DNA of 44,626 nt from Gnetum montanum (taxonomy: Eukaryota > Streptophyta > Gnetopsida > Gnetales > Gnetaceae): contig MNCI01025366.1 of assembly GCA_015680685.1 (NCBI GenBank), positions 69,731 to 114,356 of the forward strand, written 5' to 3'. Made by a program: the position numbers and the translations under genes. Below are positions 10,501 to 22,015 of this stretch, piece after piece (position 1 is the stretch's first letter; each line of letters starts with the position of its first letter). Under the pieces are notes generated by a model, which made no database searches, was not told the DNA's origin, and was given only the letters and a program-made list of their open reading frames with translations.

Positions 10501-11927
10501 CTGCTTGCTTGACCTTTCTTCGATGGACAATTCTCCTGCTATTACCCCTGAGGGTTTGCTAGGTAGGATCTTTGCATTATTGTAGCATCTCAAATTTTTC
10601 CTTTGTCTACTGTGTTATGTTTAACTCATTTTGTTTGCATAGTAGGCACTTCTAATAACAGTGGCGCACCTTTGTCAGCAACCCCTACTCAACATTGGGT
10701 TGAGGCCCCCAAAAAATTTTCCTTCATGGAGGGCATTGTTAATGATATGATCAGTTGCTTGGATCAAATTGATCTTGAGATCAATACATCACTGTTGTTA
10801 CACAAGAATTGTTGAAACTATCACATTATGTCATCCTGTCATGTCTAACTATCATCTTTGTGTTACAGCATCTCACCTTAAATGGGATCCCAAAGATTCT
10901 ATTGACATAGACGTTGCCCCTGAACCCTCACCAGAGGTGACTGAAGTGCCACACTGTGTTTATGATGAGATGCGTAAATGTGCATTGCGCTCAACCCATT
11001 CTCTATGGGAAAGTCAGAACGTCAACGAGGATCTCTAGAAGAGGTTGCAGAAAGCAGAAAAAGAGAAAATCGCCTTAATTACCAGGGTGGAGGACCTTGA
11101 GTCTAGGAATGAATTTATGCAAGCTCGAGATACCAATGAAGAGAATTGGCAGACGGTTGTGATTGACTACGCCTGCTATTGGACTGTTGTCTAGAACAAC
11201 GTCCATGCCAACCGTGAGCTCATTGAGTAATGAATGCAAATGGATCTCCTAGCCTAGAAAAGCCAAGACTAGAAGGAATATAGCATGAGGGTCCAGGAAT
11301 GGGGGTAGGCACAAAAAAATCATAAACACATGTATAAGTAGGAATGTGCTACCTACCGTCGACATTATAGAGATTCCGTGGTTGAAGTGTGGTCCCTCCG
11401 GCTGTTCCTCGATGTCATTGGTGCTTCTGGAGCATATGAAAAGTTCCAGGAACTAGTGACAGTGAGTGTCTCCCCTAAGAGAGAGATGACCTTCCCTGGT
11501 AGGGAGACCATTGTCCCTTCCTTTTTCCTTGAGCCACCTCAATGGACTCCTATGGAAAAGGGGAAGGTCAAGGCTAGAACTGATCTAGGAGATGACGTTT
11601 GGGTAGAGCTCACTAAGGATAAGATTATGTGACACCTGTCAGTCGACTTGGAACAAATTCCTTTTGCGACCAACGCAGGACCATCACAGGTAAGCTGTGT
11701 GACTGTTGTATTTTCCTTACGCATGATTTTTATTGCAACGCTAACGTTTGCCTTATGTCAAATTGTAGGATTGTCATGAAGAGGATCCTTATGAGGAGGA
11801 GCCTCACAGGGAGGATCACCAACATGAAGAGGATCTGCCTGAAGAAGATCTTCATTAGGAAGATCCTCATGAGGTGGATGTGGAGTTGGGTGAAGCAGAT
11901 GGAGCTGGTAACAAGGGGGATGTGTAG
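7531..11927 (+). pseudogene. Antisense passenger gene of element A, eight inferred exons, decayed
   Basis: It lies between protease and RT on the opposite strand to gag-pol. Inferred exons: 7531-7649, about 8190-8653, 8740-9014, 9126-10175, 10288-10562, about 10643-10783, 10869-11689 and 11769-11927. Donors GTAAGT or GTAAG follow exons 1, 2, 4 and 7, and acceptors follow T-rich tracts. Exon 1 starts MAPKTKRKHAKLAR, very basic. Exon 3 has SGWLDREW, exon 4 has TPNVPVAEMLTLVDSFSK and AEFLVV, and exon 7 has LKWDPKDS, a charged segment that could form a coiled coil, and WTPMEKGKVKA. Exon 8 is an acidic tail ending GDV. Exons 2, 4, 7 and 8 contain stops. The same exon set is in element B. I recognise no family: no transposase, RT or capsid motifs. 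AATAAA signals follow at 11980-12000. Confidence 0.75.
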
Positions 11928-11979
11928 CGTAGCAATACTAGTCAAGGATTCTATGTAGCGTAGCAATACGAAACTAATT

Positions 11980-12000
11980 TTTGTTGTAATAAAAGGCAAT
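11980..12000 (+). promoter_or_regulatory. Poly(A)-signal-like AATAAA motifs after the antisense gene
   Basis: TAATAAAAGGC and CAATAAATAAT occur 55-70 bases after the stop codon of the antisense gene, the expected place for its 3' processing signals. Confidence 0.4.
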
Positions 12001-12114
12001 AAATAATAACATTTTTTTAAGCTAGTTAATCCTGTTTGTAAAAGAAAGGTTTTAATTTTGTTTTATGAAGAAAAAAAATTTGTTGGAAAGGTTACACATT
12101 TTAGGCAACTGTGG

Positions 12115-12260
12115 GATGACAATAGTTTAAGGCCATTTTAGATCGATAATAGTGTAAGGCCATTTTGAGCCAAGCCATCACACGTGGAAAAGAATAAACG
12201 GTATTACCAGTTCTAGGCCGTAGCGGGCCGTAACTAGTTTAAGGTCATTTCAGGCCAATG
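12115..12260. repeat. Minisatellite copies downstream of the antisense cassette, element A
   Basis: Three clear units (TAGTTTAAGGCCATTTTAG, TAGTGTAAGGCCATTTTGAG, TAGTTTAAGGTCATTTCAGG) lie between the cassette and the end of the gag-pro frame. They match 28030-28280 of element B closely. Confidence 0.7.
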
Positions 12261-14466
12261 AAGTGAAGAAGCATAATGGTAGATGATGAAACATGAAACA
12301 ATAAAGAATGTAAACAGTGTAATAGCAAGCAATGTGGACCGATGTAACATGCTACACTGATGTGTTTGTTTGTTAATTCCACAGCTGCTTCTTGATCATT
12401 CTTAGATTTGGTGATGCATATAGATGAGGAGGTTTGTTACACCAATCTACACTATCATCCCCTCCATAGAAGGGTAATTCAGCCCAAGTCAAGCTTTCAT
12501 TGGCCACTGTGTCAGTATGTTCAACTATTGGGATAGGGGTTTGATCTTTAGGGATTTCAATCTCCAAACCCTGTTCCATTTCTACGTTGTTGACAGCTTG
12601 AGGATTCATCTTATCATCATGGATGATCACTTCCCCTCCCGCATAGGATAGGTGGATCTCTTGGTGAATGGATGATGAGACGGCCCTTAGCTGAGCCAAC
12701 CAGGACCTCCCCAAGATTAGGTTGAAGCCAGGCATCTCCTCGATAATGATAAACACTGCATTTGTGGGGAATTGATCCCCTGCTACAAAGTTGATCTGTA
12801 CAGTTTCCTTAACTTGCACCTATGCCCCGTTAAATGACTTCAAGCATGACATCATCGTGGGATTGATTTGGTCGATCAAACCCAGTTTGTCCACTATGGG
12901 AAATGGAATGACATTGGCAGTGGCCCCATCATCTACGTGTACTCTTTGGATCCTGTATTGGCTAACCTAGATAGTGATGAACATGGGTGTTGTTGTCACC
13001 TGATCCTTTTCTAGGTCATCCTTAATGGACTCATCATGGAATGTCAATTTGGAAGGCCGTGGTTGTTCAGCAGCAGGGGGAAGCATGATCAAATGGATTT
13101 CTTCTTCATCTACTGGCAAGCTTTCATCTGTTGGTATAGATGCTAGCATGAGAACCATGGCTTCACGATGCGATTAGGATGTCATCAACAAGTCATACAG
13201 GCTCAACGTTGTATTTTTCTATTTGAGAGCCTGCTTAACTTGTGTAAAAGCATCAAGGAGATTATGCCCATGGTCTGGTTGTTTGTTACCCTTCTCTTCT
13301 TCCATTCATCCTAGGAGACAGATCTCTTAGCAAGGAACGATTTTTGGTTGAGGGCTATATTTTCTTGGGTAGGGAGAAGATGGTTGCATCTGCGTAATGT
13401 CATCCTTTTCAGAGGAAGAAGGATCCAAGGGCACCGAGGCCAGAGGAGTAGGCCTAGGAAGCCCTAGCGTAATGTGGTCTTTGGCTCTTTTATCTATCAC
13501 ATGTCCTTCTCCTCTCCTTGTAGATTGAGGTTGGGACATTGACTTAGGCGTTTGCCCCTGCATAGCAGGAGTAGCTGATGGCTTTGGCACCCTAATGATA
13601 AAGGGTGCCTTAGGTGTGGGCGCAGGTTGGGCCGTGGCTTTAATGATAATCGGCTACAAAACAAATGTTTGAGGCAGAGCTTAGAGGACAAAGGGTTGTT
13701 GTTGCACCGTGCCTGTCGATATCGATGGGTTTGTCACATGACGTGGATGAGGAGGCATGCACAACATGAAGGGTTGCTGTGGTGGTGCTGGGCCATCTCC
13801 ATTCATACCCACTGCATTGATAGTGTACCCTGTGTTATTTGCATTCAATGGATCTTGGTACATGTGCATAGACTGATTTTCTGCATGAACCAAACTAGAA
13901 TTTTCAAGGATCAGCTTACCTTGGTCAATCATGCATTGAATGTTATCTTTCAATGTCCAACAGTAGCTCGTGTCATGACCACATAGATGGTGGTAGTCGC
14001 AGAAACGATCTAGCTTGAAGCTCTTGGGAACTAGTGGTTCATTTGGCAGGGCCAAGGAGGGATTCTTGAGCAGCTCACAATGCCATCTATGGCATTTTAG
14101 AGCCTCCTCGGTCACCTTCTTATGTTGAATGTGACCAGTTCCCAGCAATTGCTTCAAAAGTTCTGAAGGCTTAATAGGTATAGTCGTATACTTTGAGCGG
14201 TCTTTACACCCGAAATTAGGCTTCAGATGAGGTAATGTCTTAGTAGCCAATGTTGTTTTTTGGTTGGCGTTATTTGAGCTAGCTGTAGCCTCAGTAGGCA
14301 TCATAGCTATCTTTTTATTGTTATTTTTCTTTTTGGTATCTTCGGCCATAGCTACTACCGTTGTTGCTACAGCCTTGCCCTTGTCTTTGCTTTTGTTGTG
14401 TGCATTTTTATAGGCCACATATTCTGGGTCTTTGCTAGCCTCTGCCATGTCTTGGATGCTCTTAGT

Positions 14467-14982
14467 CTAAGCGAAGGCTTGGTTGAGGGAGCAAGGAGCG
14501 AGATAATACAATTTAGACTTAATAAAGTTGTTGACTGCCCCCTTGAAAATTGCCAACAGATGGGCCTCTGCGATGGGCTCATGGATTTTATTCAAGATGG
14601 TGCTCCACCACTGTATAAACTTTTGGACTGATGCAAGTGGATCTTGCTTAACTCTCATTAACTGGTCCAGTGTGACCTCTGGCCTCAAGTTGTATTTGAA
14701 ATGGGTCACGAACTGAGTCAGCAGCTCTTCCAAGGTTAAAATGGAAGAGCGTGGAAGTGCACGATACCAATCCAAAGCTTTACCCATTAGGGACATAACA
14801 AAAACATAGATAATGGTATGTGGCAATTTTTGCATCAACAATAACTCTAACCTAAAGGTAACGAGATGAGCATTGGGATCACCTTCCCCATTGTACTTTG
14901 TGAAATGGGGAAGTGGCATCCTAGGAGGTAATGATAAGATGGGAACTGCTAGACTGATAGGATCATCATAGTAGAAATCCAT
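14467..14982 (-). pseudogene. Gag core of element A
   Basis: An open stretch of 171 codons with the plant Ty3/gypsy gag pattern: PLPHFTKYNGEGDPNAHL, MSLMGKALDWYRALP, LEELLTQFVTHFKYN, VQKFIQWWSTILNKIHEPI and FIKSKLYYLAPCSLNQAF. It corresponds to the capsid-like domain that assembles the cytoplasmic particle. B (31192-30467) matches along its length. It ends at a stop, but the frame reopens at once (14448-13681) with the lysine-rich linker and zinc knuckle. Confidence 0.9.
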
Positions 14983-15634
14983 GACCTGTATTGTATCAGA
15001 ACCTATAGCTTTGAGGCATTTAACCTCTTTGGTAAGGGTCTAAATAAGCTGGAAGGCTTGATCTAGACTTGAGGACAAAGAGGTTGGCTATGGAATAACA
15101 GGTGGAGCCACGACTGGTGGCAAGATAGGAGAAGTAGCATGGCCTATGGGAAATGCTGTTGAAACTGTCCCTATAGGCAATACCTCCTGTGTCATCCACC
15201 ACTAGGTAGGTGGTGCAGGAAGGACGACGACCGTCGATTGTGCCATAGGATATGTTGTTTGCATAGCCGGTGGCACAGACAATGACCTTGTAGTTAGATT
15301 TACTGCCTGTGGGACCTAGTGTTGATGATGAGGAAGATAGGACATCTGTGTAGTTTGTGCAATAGGGGGTGACCTATTTGGAGCCCACCACGTAGTAGGG
15401 GCAGGTCCTGCCGCTGCTGGTGGAGGGGGAGCAAAAGCTAGAATGGATGGAGAAGCTATGTATAATTGTGAAATGGGTACTGTGTGCACATATGGTAACG
15501 TAGGCATAAGTATGTGATGCGATGGATTGGCTAACTGCGACTATGGAGGAATGGACTGTGAAGGGATAACATCCGGAAAGGGAGCCGAAGAGAAAACATT
15601 TTGATGTGATGAACGCACACAATGATTGGTGATA

Positions 15635-15639
15635 GACAA
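15635..15639. repeat. Target-site duplication of element B, left copy
   Basis: GACAA directly outside the left LTR of B; the identical pentamer follows the right LTR at 34805-34809. Confidence 0.9.
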
Positions 15640-17383
15640 TGGACTGTCTGAAATCGTCGATGCCTAACTAGAATGAAAAGGACACCGAGAGATCCATAGA
15701 CAGGCATAGAAGATCCTACCTTTGCTTGAGGGCAAACTGGAATTGATGAAGGTAGAGTACCTTGGGTGATCCACACGCGGATCAGATAAGGATTTCCCCG
15801 AACGTATGGCGATGTACAATATGCCGGGTTATATGTAAACAATGTAATAAATGTAAACCAGAACACAAATGTGCAAGAATGTAAACAAGAGATAACCAAG
15901 AATGAACGAAAACTGTAACAAATCTTAGCCAAAATGTAGCAATATTATTGCATAATGAAAATTACAATGCACCGGTCTAAACGTAGTTGTGGATCTAACA
16001 CAAGGCGGATGAAGAGCCCCGGTGGATGCAGAGGGGTGATGATATGCTAGTTTGGGCTGCAGGCACAACATGAAGGCTATCTACTCAACATGCACGGTAA
16101 AAGTCTAGTGTGCAAGGTGGCTATTCTGGATGCTCTAAGTATGGATTGCCCAAATTTTTGCCAAGATTTTCCTAATTTTTTAACCCAGATCTGGTAAAAA
16201 ATCAAGCTTTTTATACAAGTTTGGGAATTAAACTTGGATCTGAGATGGGATGATTGGCTATGGGATGCTGGAATTTTAGATCGAGTGACATGTGGAGCAT
16301 TTGACCGAGTGCAAAAGAATGAAATTTTACAAGTGTACAGTGTGAACTATGCCAGCGTGTACACGCTGGGCATATACACTCCACACACTGCGAGCATGAA
16401 GAATTTCTAATCAAATTTTGAATTGCGAAGCTATTTTTGAGCATGGATTTGGATGCCTGATGCCCTAAGGATGTTGCCTATCAATTTTGGGCTCATTTGA
16501 CCTTGGCTTGATAGGGTTTTAGAAGGCTCCAAAAGTGTACACGTTGGGCGTACATGCTAGGCGTGTAGGCCAGTGTGTGGGCATGAAAACTATAGTTTTG
16601 GAGCCTAATCTTGTACACTGAAGTTTGATCCTTGTTTCCTGAGTCTTGGTGGTTCTCCATGGCATCTGGGAGATCATTTTGGCTTCATTTTGACTGAGTT
16701 TTGGGCACGTTTCTAGCGTGCACGCCGGGCGTGCATGCTGGGCTGCACGTTGGGCGTATAAGCTAGGCGTGCAGGCCAGCGTATAGGTGTGAAACTGCCA
16801 CTTTTCAAGGTTAAAAATTGATTTTTGGGAGCCCAAGATGATGCTTGATGATTTCCCTACCTCTAGGAGTTGATGGCCTGTGAAAATCGTGCTTTGAGTG
16901 CCTGTTTTGGTCTGCCTATGGTGGTACACGCTGGGAGTGCACATTGGGCGTGCAAGCTGACGTGCAGGCATGAAAACCCATTATTTGGAGCCCAAAACTT
17001 GATTTTCAAGAGCCTAAGAGCTACTGAGGACCTTGGGGAAGGTCTTGGGGAGTCTAGACCTTCAATTCTAGCTTGTTTGAAGGAGTTTTTAGAGCTCAAA
17101 GTTGGTGCACGCTGGGCTACACACTAGGCGTGTACGCTGGGTGTGTAGGCCAACGTGCAGTGAGCAAATTTGGTCAAAACCAAGTATTTTGAGTCCAAAT
17201 TTTGCAATTCTTATTGCCAAATGCTAGTGTAGTCTCCTATGTATCCCAACGAATTCTTTCTTGCTTGATTCGACTCTGTTTGACTTCGTTCTGATGGTTC
17301 TCAAGCTTCAGTCATGCTGGGAGGTATCATGACTTGGCTTGATTTTGTCTAAAAGTGTTAGCCAAAATTTTTGTGGTGTTTCA
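15640..17383 (-). repeat. LTR of element B, 3' copy (1744 bp)
   Basis: Starts TGGACTGTCTG and ends GTGGTGTTTCA on the plus strand. The minus-strand TATA box TATAAAAA is at 16208-16215. U3 consists largely of degenerate units of about 185 bp, each with GTGCACGCTGGGCGTGCA-like words followed by TTTTGGAGCC. Four units are visible here (near 16535, 16715, 16925, 17105), against five in the other LTR, which explains the 157-bp length difference. Confidence 0.93.
16208..16215 (-). promoter_or_regulatory. TATA box of LTR-B, 3' copy
   Basis: Minus strand TTGTATAAAAAGC; the same site is at 33474-33481 in the 5' LTR. Confidence 0.55.
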
Positions 17384-17455
17384 TTGGCCTCTCTTTGTTG
17401 ATGCTTGGAGGAATCAACTCGGGAAGCATCGACAAAGAAGTAAAAAACACCACAA
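17371..17455 (-). other. Inverted repeat spanning the polypurine tract and LTR edge of element B
   Basis: TTGTGGTGTTT (17371-17381) is complementary to AAACACCACAA (17445-17455), and CTTTGTTGATGCTT (17393-17406) to AAGCATCGACAAAG (17424-17437) with one mismatch. The layout matches element A although the sequences have diverged. Confidence 0.78.
17384..17400 (-). promoter_or_regulatory. Polypurine tract of element B
   Basis: Minus strand CAACAAAGAGAGGCCAA directly before the 3' LTR. Confidence 0.7.
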
Positions 17456-18544
17456 TTAGCTTAGTGTCATTGTCCTTTGGCACTTGGCCAGATGTCCTTG
17501 CACCGTGTTCAGAAGTACCTGGGATTGGGAAATGAAGTTTTGAGATGATGTCTAGTGGAGGTGTTTGCAACTATGGGACTGGGAATTAATTGAGGGATTG
17601 TGCAAGTGTAGGAAAGGAGTGTTCATCTATGCTGACGACCAATGTTGGTCCTCATCGATAGCTAGTATTTGGTAGACTTGGAACCAAGGCATGAGGAGTA
17701 CATCCTTTGGAGGAATGAGACTCTTGTATCAAGTTTGAGAGAACTCGTTGTCACAACCAAAGCCATGCAATGAAGTGATGTGTTCTTTGGAGAAATAGAA
17801 CCCTTGTGGAGTGTCTAAGGGAACGCATTCTCCAACAGCCAAAGCCATGTAGTGAGGTGGAACATGATGGTGTGAGACATGAACGATTCTTTCCAAGACA
17901 ATTGCCTTCCCGCCTGGGGCTTTTATGGGAAGTGCCAAGGGTCTTGTGTTTCATTTTGCTCTTTGCTCTTCGATCTTTTCTTTTTCCTTTTCCCTTTTGT
18001 TCCTTTTCATTTTTTTGTTCTTTTTGGAAAGATCTTTCTTTCGATTTTACACTCATGCTCATGTGCCATGTTGTGTGTTGCAACTGCTTGAGAGTGTCGT
18101 AGCGTGAAACTGTACACTCAAAGTTTTGGGGTGTACTGGGTGTATCTGGGAATTGTAACCGGGTAGGAAAGGGAACGAGAGTGTTGGGGAAATGGAGAAG
18201 GTATTGGGAACTGAGAATGTACTTTTGAATAGATTGATTAACCTAGTTGTGTGCGTCAGAAACAATGTGGCACCTTGTCACCATGATGAAATGTATTCGT
18301 GTACGAACACCACTGGGCATCATCCTACAAACACAACTCCAAGAAGACAAAAAAACCACAAGTGAATGAGTTAGCGAACACTTTAGACACAAATGTGGTT
18401 GATGCAAATGGAGGCACCATGTATAACTTAAGGCAAACAAAATGAGCAGCAACAGTGTAGTCAGAGCTGGTGTGACGAATGATGCAAAAGGCATTGATGA
18501 AGAGATGTCATGAATCACAGTAGCAGATGAATGTGCCAGAAATG
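17456..18544. other. Element B 3' untranslated region with a pyrimidine tract
   Basis: No supported coding region. A tract of about 85 bases rich in C and T (about 17965-18050) reads as purine-rich on the element's strand. Overlapping open frames here are a by-product of its skewed composition. Confidence 0.55.
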
Positions 18545-18945
18545 ATCTTGCCAGTTTATAGTCTTAGTAGACTGTTGTGGGTTAGTTTTATGTCATAACC
18601 CATTGGACGTTGCCAATTTATCATCGTAGCATATGGTACAATACTAGTTTATAGTCATGGCGGACTATGAAGAGGCAAGCTAGTTTATAGTCTTAGCAGA
18701 CTTTGGTAAATGAGTGTGATAGTTTAACGTCATGTCGGACAGAGCTTTGTGGTGTTGGTTTATCATCATGATGCCAAGACATATTTGTAGTATCAGTTTA
18801 TTGTCATGATGCCAGGACAAGTCTGTGGTATCAGTTTACCGTCATGATGCCAGGACGATTCTGTGGTATCAGTTTACCGTTATGATGCCAGGATGATTCT
18901 ATGGTATCAATTTACCGTTATGATGCCAGGACAACTGTACCTAAG
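18545..18945. repeat. Minisatellite after integrase in element B
   Basis: About a dozen units of 32-37 bp. Left units read AGTTTATAGTC...GGAC; the last five are more uniform (TATCAGTTTACCGTCATGAT followed by GCCAGGAC), which suggests recent local duplication. It is homologous to 3064-3475. Confidence 0.82.
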
Positions 18946-19169
18946 TGATTTCAAACGTAGAATGGTTTGAGGTACAAATGATTTGTGGGATGCGCAAGCT
19001 CATTTCCGTTTGTGTCTGCTAGTTTGAACTCTCCGTTGCCGTACGCTTTGGTGACCAGGTAAGGCCCTTCCCAGTTGGCTAAGAACTTGTCTGCATGTTC
19101 ACGAACTGCTTTAAGTACAAGGTCCCATTCTTTGATCAGGTGCTTGTGAATGTCATGCCGATGGTGCTG

Positions 19170-20108
19170 TCATTGTTGCTTCTGGTACCATTCGATTTGA
19201 TCCAGTGTCCATGTGCGTTCTTCTTCCACCGAGTCGAGGTCAATGACGTGCAATTCATTGTTTTGACCTTCATCGAGGAGTCCAAATAGTACGATCCTCA
19301 AGGATGGTACCTGCAACTCTAGAGGTAAAAAAGCTTCTAAACCATAAACAAGACTATATGGTGTTTTACCTATGGATGTCCTATGCGTTGTTCTATATGC
19401 CCATAGCACATAAAATAATTGCTCATGCCATCTTCATTTGCTCTAATGAAGCATTTTCTTGAGCACCATGATGACAGTTTTATTTATGGCTTCTTCTTGT
19501 TCATTGCTTTGAGGATAGTAAGGTGATGAAAATGAGTGTTTAATACCTAGGCTTTCATAGAATTTTTTTGTTTCAACACTGCTAAATTGTGGCCCATTAT
19601 CAACGATGATAGTAATGCCAAAATGAGTCACAATGTTTTCAATGATAAAGTTGCATACTTGTTTCAATGTGGTCTTCCTAAGAGGAATAGCTTCTACCCA
19701 TTTCATGAAGTATTCAGTTGCCGTTATGATGAAGCTATGCCCCGCTGAAGATGGGGGAGTTATCGGTCCAATTATGTCTAACCCCCATTTCAGGAAAGGC
19801 CATGTTATTTGAGCCGTATGCAACTCATTGGGTGGAACATGTATAAGATTACCATGCTTTTGACAAGTATCACATGTTTTGACTTTGGAGAAATAGTCGT
19901 ACTCCATATGTGGCCAATAGTATCCTAAGCATCTTATTTTTGTTGCCATTGATTTGGGCACTACGTGCCCTCCACAGAGTCCCTCATGGACTTGATCCAC
20001 GAAGGTTTGGCCATCGGTGCTATTAACGCATACCAATAAAATACCCTCATAGGATCTACGATATAACGTATCTCCTACTAGTGTATACTGCCAAGAGCAT
20101 TTCCGCAT
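19170..20108 (-). pseudogene. Integrase core of element B
   Basis: One frame with a stop at 19443. The zinc-binding part has HEGLCGGH and CDTCQKHG. The catalytic Asp residues are in WGLDIIGPI and IVDNGPQF. The Glu is in NEQEEAINK, where related elements have an NGQAEA-type motif. LWAYRTTHRTSIGKTPYS and LPLELQVPSL mark the end of the core. DDE residues appear intact, but the frame is broken, so it is non-functional as it stands. Confidence 0.9.
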
Positions 20109-20117
20109 CGTGTATTT

Positions 20118-20903
20118 CTATGCATTCGTTAGATGTTGCGGTGGTTCACCATGTAAAAGGTACTCTTTGATGTCATCGTACCATTCCACAACATGTATCG
20201 TGCTAACGGATGCTATGGGAAGTTCATCGGGAATTTCAGTTATGGGCTTTTCGCAGCTCGTGATGGAACTAGGCAACGTATGAAACATGTCAAGTGATAT
20301 ATTTAGAGCTAACATGGCTAGTGCGTTTGCAATGGTGTTATCATTCCTGGGCACATGTTGTAGTTCTACATTTATAAACTGTTTCAGCAAGTGTTTCGTC
20401 AAGTCATAGTAGGGTTGTAGATGAGATGCTTTGCATGCGTAGAAGCCTTTGACTTGGTTTATGATTAACTGTGAGTCGCCTCTGACTATGAGACATGTGA
20501 TGCTTGAAGCTTGTGCTACCATGAGGCCTCTGAGGATACCTTCATACTTTGTTGTGTTATTGGTACAAGGAAAGTTGAATTGGTAAGTGAAGGGTTGGAT
20601 CTCCTTGGAGGGATATGTGATAACGGCAGTAGCGCTTCCACCCCGGGAGGTGGATGCTCCATCAAAGTTTAATATCGCATCATAGTTATCAGGAACTATG
20701 TCAATTGTGCTTATGTTTTCATCTGGGAATTCTAGATTAATCGTTGCTTGATCTTGTGTTGGTGATGTGGTCATTTGGTTGACTATAGCATGACCTTTGA
20801 TGGATGATTGGGCTATGTAATGTAGATCAAACTCAATAATCATTGCCTTCCATCGAGCTATCCTGCTTGATTCATACATGTTGTTTGTGATAGCTCTAAG
20901 CAC
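20118..20903 (-). pseudogene. Archaeal-type RNase H region of element B
   Basis: An open stretch of 261 codons. The spacer LRAITNNMYESSRIARWKAM leads to the second RNase H: LNFDGASTSRGGSATAVI, TKYEGILRGL, RGDSQLIINQVKGFYACKAS, LQHVPRNDNTIANALAML. The first Asp, Glu and second Asp are present, but the last is Asn (IANALA where A has VADALA), a single G-to-A change. The domain then runs into a linker ending YLLHGEPPQHLTNA before integrase. Confidence 0.9.
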
Positions 20904-20909
20904 GTTGTC

Positions 20910-21422
20910 TTTACAGATGATATGTACTTGGTTACGAAAGAGATAATGTTACCACTTCTTTAAAGAAAAGGTGAGGGAGAGGCATGATCTTTCCACATCA
21001 TTGTAACATTGTTTATGTGCTACTAATGCATGGCTCAAGTAGTAAACAGGAACTTCGGTTCCATCATCTTGTTTCTGGTAAAGCATAGATGGGATTGATG
21101 AATCCAATGTGGCAAGGTAGATGTAGAATGGTCTATTATTTTGAGGCGGGTAAACAGTCGGTAATTGAATCAGTGCCGTTTTGATATTGTCAAAAGCTTC
21201 TTGACATTATGGGGTCCATTGAAAATGTACACTCTTGCATAGCAAATGGTTCATGGGTTTCAACTTATCGGTCAGTTTTTCTATAAAGAGCCTAATGAAC
21301 TGCAATCTACCTTGTAGGCCTCGAAGTTCGATAAGGTTGCGTGGCGGTTGCAAGTTTGTGATAGCCTTCACCTTATCAAGGTCTACTCGAATTCCTACTT
21401 CTGAAACTATGAATCCAAGCAT
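20910..21422 (-). pseudogene. RT connection and first RNase H domain of element B
   Basis: It starts MLGFIVSEVGIRVDLDKV and includes LRGLQGRLQFIRLFI. RNase H 1 shows FYIYLATLDSSIPSMLYQK, VYYLSHAL and VERSCLSLTF, parallel to element A. Stops are near 21209 (after FQWTP) and 20948 (after LKKW). As in A, the usual first catalytic aspartate of Ty3 RNase H is not apparent. Confidence 0.85.
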
Positions 21423-21427
21423 TTTGC

Positions 21428-22015
21428 CTAATTTGACCTCAAAGAAACATTTTTTGGGTTCAGTCTAAGCTCATATTTTAAACAATGCTTGAGTACTAAG
21501 TCCAGGTCTTGTATGTGTTGTTCTTGTGTTTTTGATTTAACCGCTATGTCGTCTACGTAATCATTGAGCGAGTGAAGGAGGTAATCACTGAAGATGAAGG
21601 TCATCGCTCGTTGATATGTAGCACCAACATTCTTTAAACTGAAGGGCATCATTGTATAACAAAACGTTCCCCATGGTGTCATGAAGGTTGTTCTGAGTTG
21701 ATGTTCAGTGTTAATCCAGATCTGATTATATCCCGAGAAGCCATCCATAAAGGATAATAGCGTATGCCCAATAGTTGAATCAACTAGTTGATCAATACTA
21801 GGTAGAGGAAAGTCGTCTTTTATGGTCGCTAAGTTGAGGTCCCGAAAGTCAATGCATAGGCAAATGCTTCCATTCTTCTTTGGGACAATGACCATGTTAG
21901 ATACCCAGTTAGCATAGTCTATATCCCGAATGAAACCAGCTTGATAGAGCTTGGTGATCTCGTTGTGAACTACCAATGCCACCTCAGTCTTAACCTTACG
22001 TGCCTTTTGTTTCAC
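21428..22015 (-). pseudogene. Reverse transcriptase domain of element B
   Basis: An open stretch of 195 codons. RT blocks are VSNMVIVPKKNGSICLCIDF, FPLPSIDQLVD, LLSFMDGFSGYNQI, TTFMTPWGTFCYTMMPF and NDYVDDIAVKS. The catalytic YVDD is intact. The frame is lost at LNPKN, where an A-run has one base fewer than needed to continue into CFFEVKLGKMLGF. Confidence 0.93.

Larger units (their letters stand above)
12373..15639 (-). pseudogene. gag-pro: Element A gag-protease (main part)
   Basis: One frame runs from 15639 to a stop at 12373-12375 with point stops but no shift seen from 15507 on. Order: proline-rich block (15507-15316), linker with KCLKAIG, gag core (14982-14467), lysine-rich linker, zinc knuckle CDYHHLCGHDTSYC (14002-13961), a proline/serine-rich spacer (13680-13200), and protease with HVDDGATANV (about 12930-12895) and FNLILGRSWLAQ. 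The terminal stop has the context AATTAACAAAC, also found in B at 28285, so it is probably the genuine end. The N-terminal extension continues at 34810-35324 beyond element B. Premature stops include 14467, 13681, 13327, 12967 and 12820. Confidence 0.9.

Noticed and set aside
7531-11927. Host gene fragment captured by chance in a single element
   Set aside because: The same exons occur at the same place in element B, which belongs to a diverged subfamily, so one local capture does not explain it.
15374-15932. Open frames of 82 and 133 codons on the minus strand
   Set aside because: They cross the LTR-B boundary or lie inside the LTR. The frame that matters here is the gag leader.
16519-17127. 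Open frames in the repeat units of LTR-B
   Set aside because: They arise from GC-rich repeat units in several frames and have no family resemblance.
17751-18107. Three overlapping plus-strand frames and one minus-strand frame
   Set aside because: They are produced by a pyrimidine-rich tract in the 3' untranslated region of element B.
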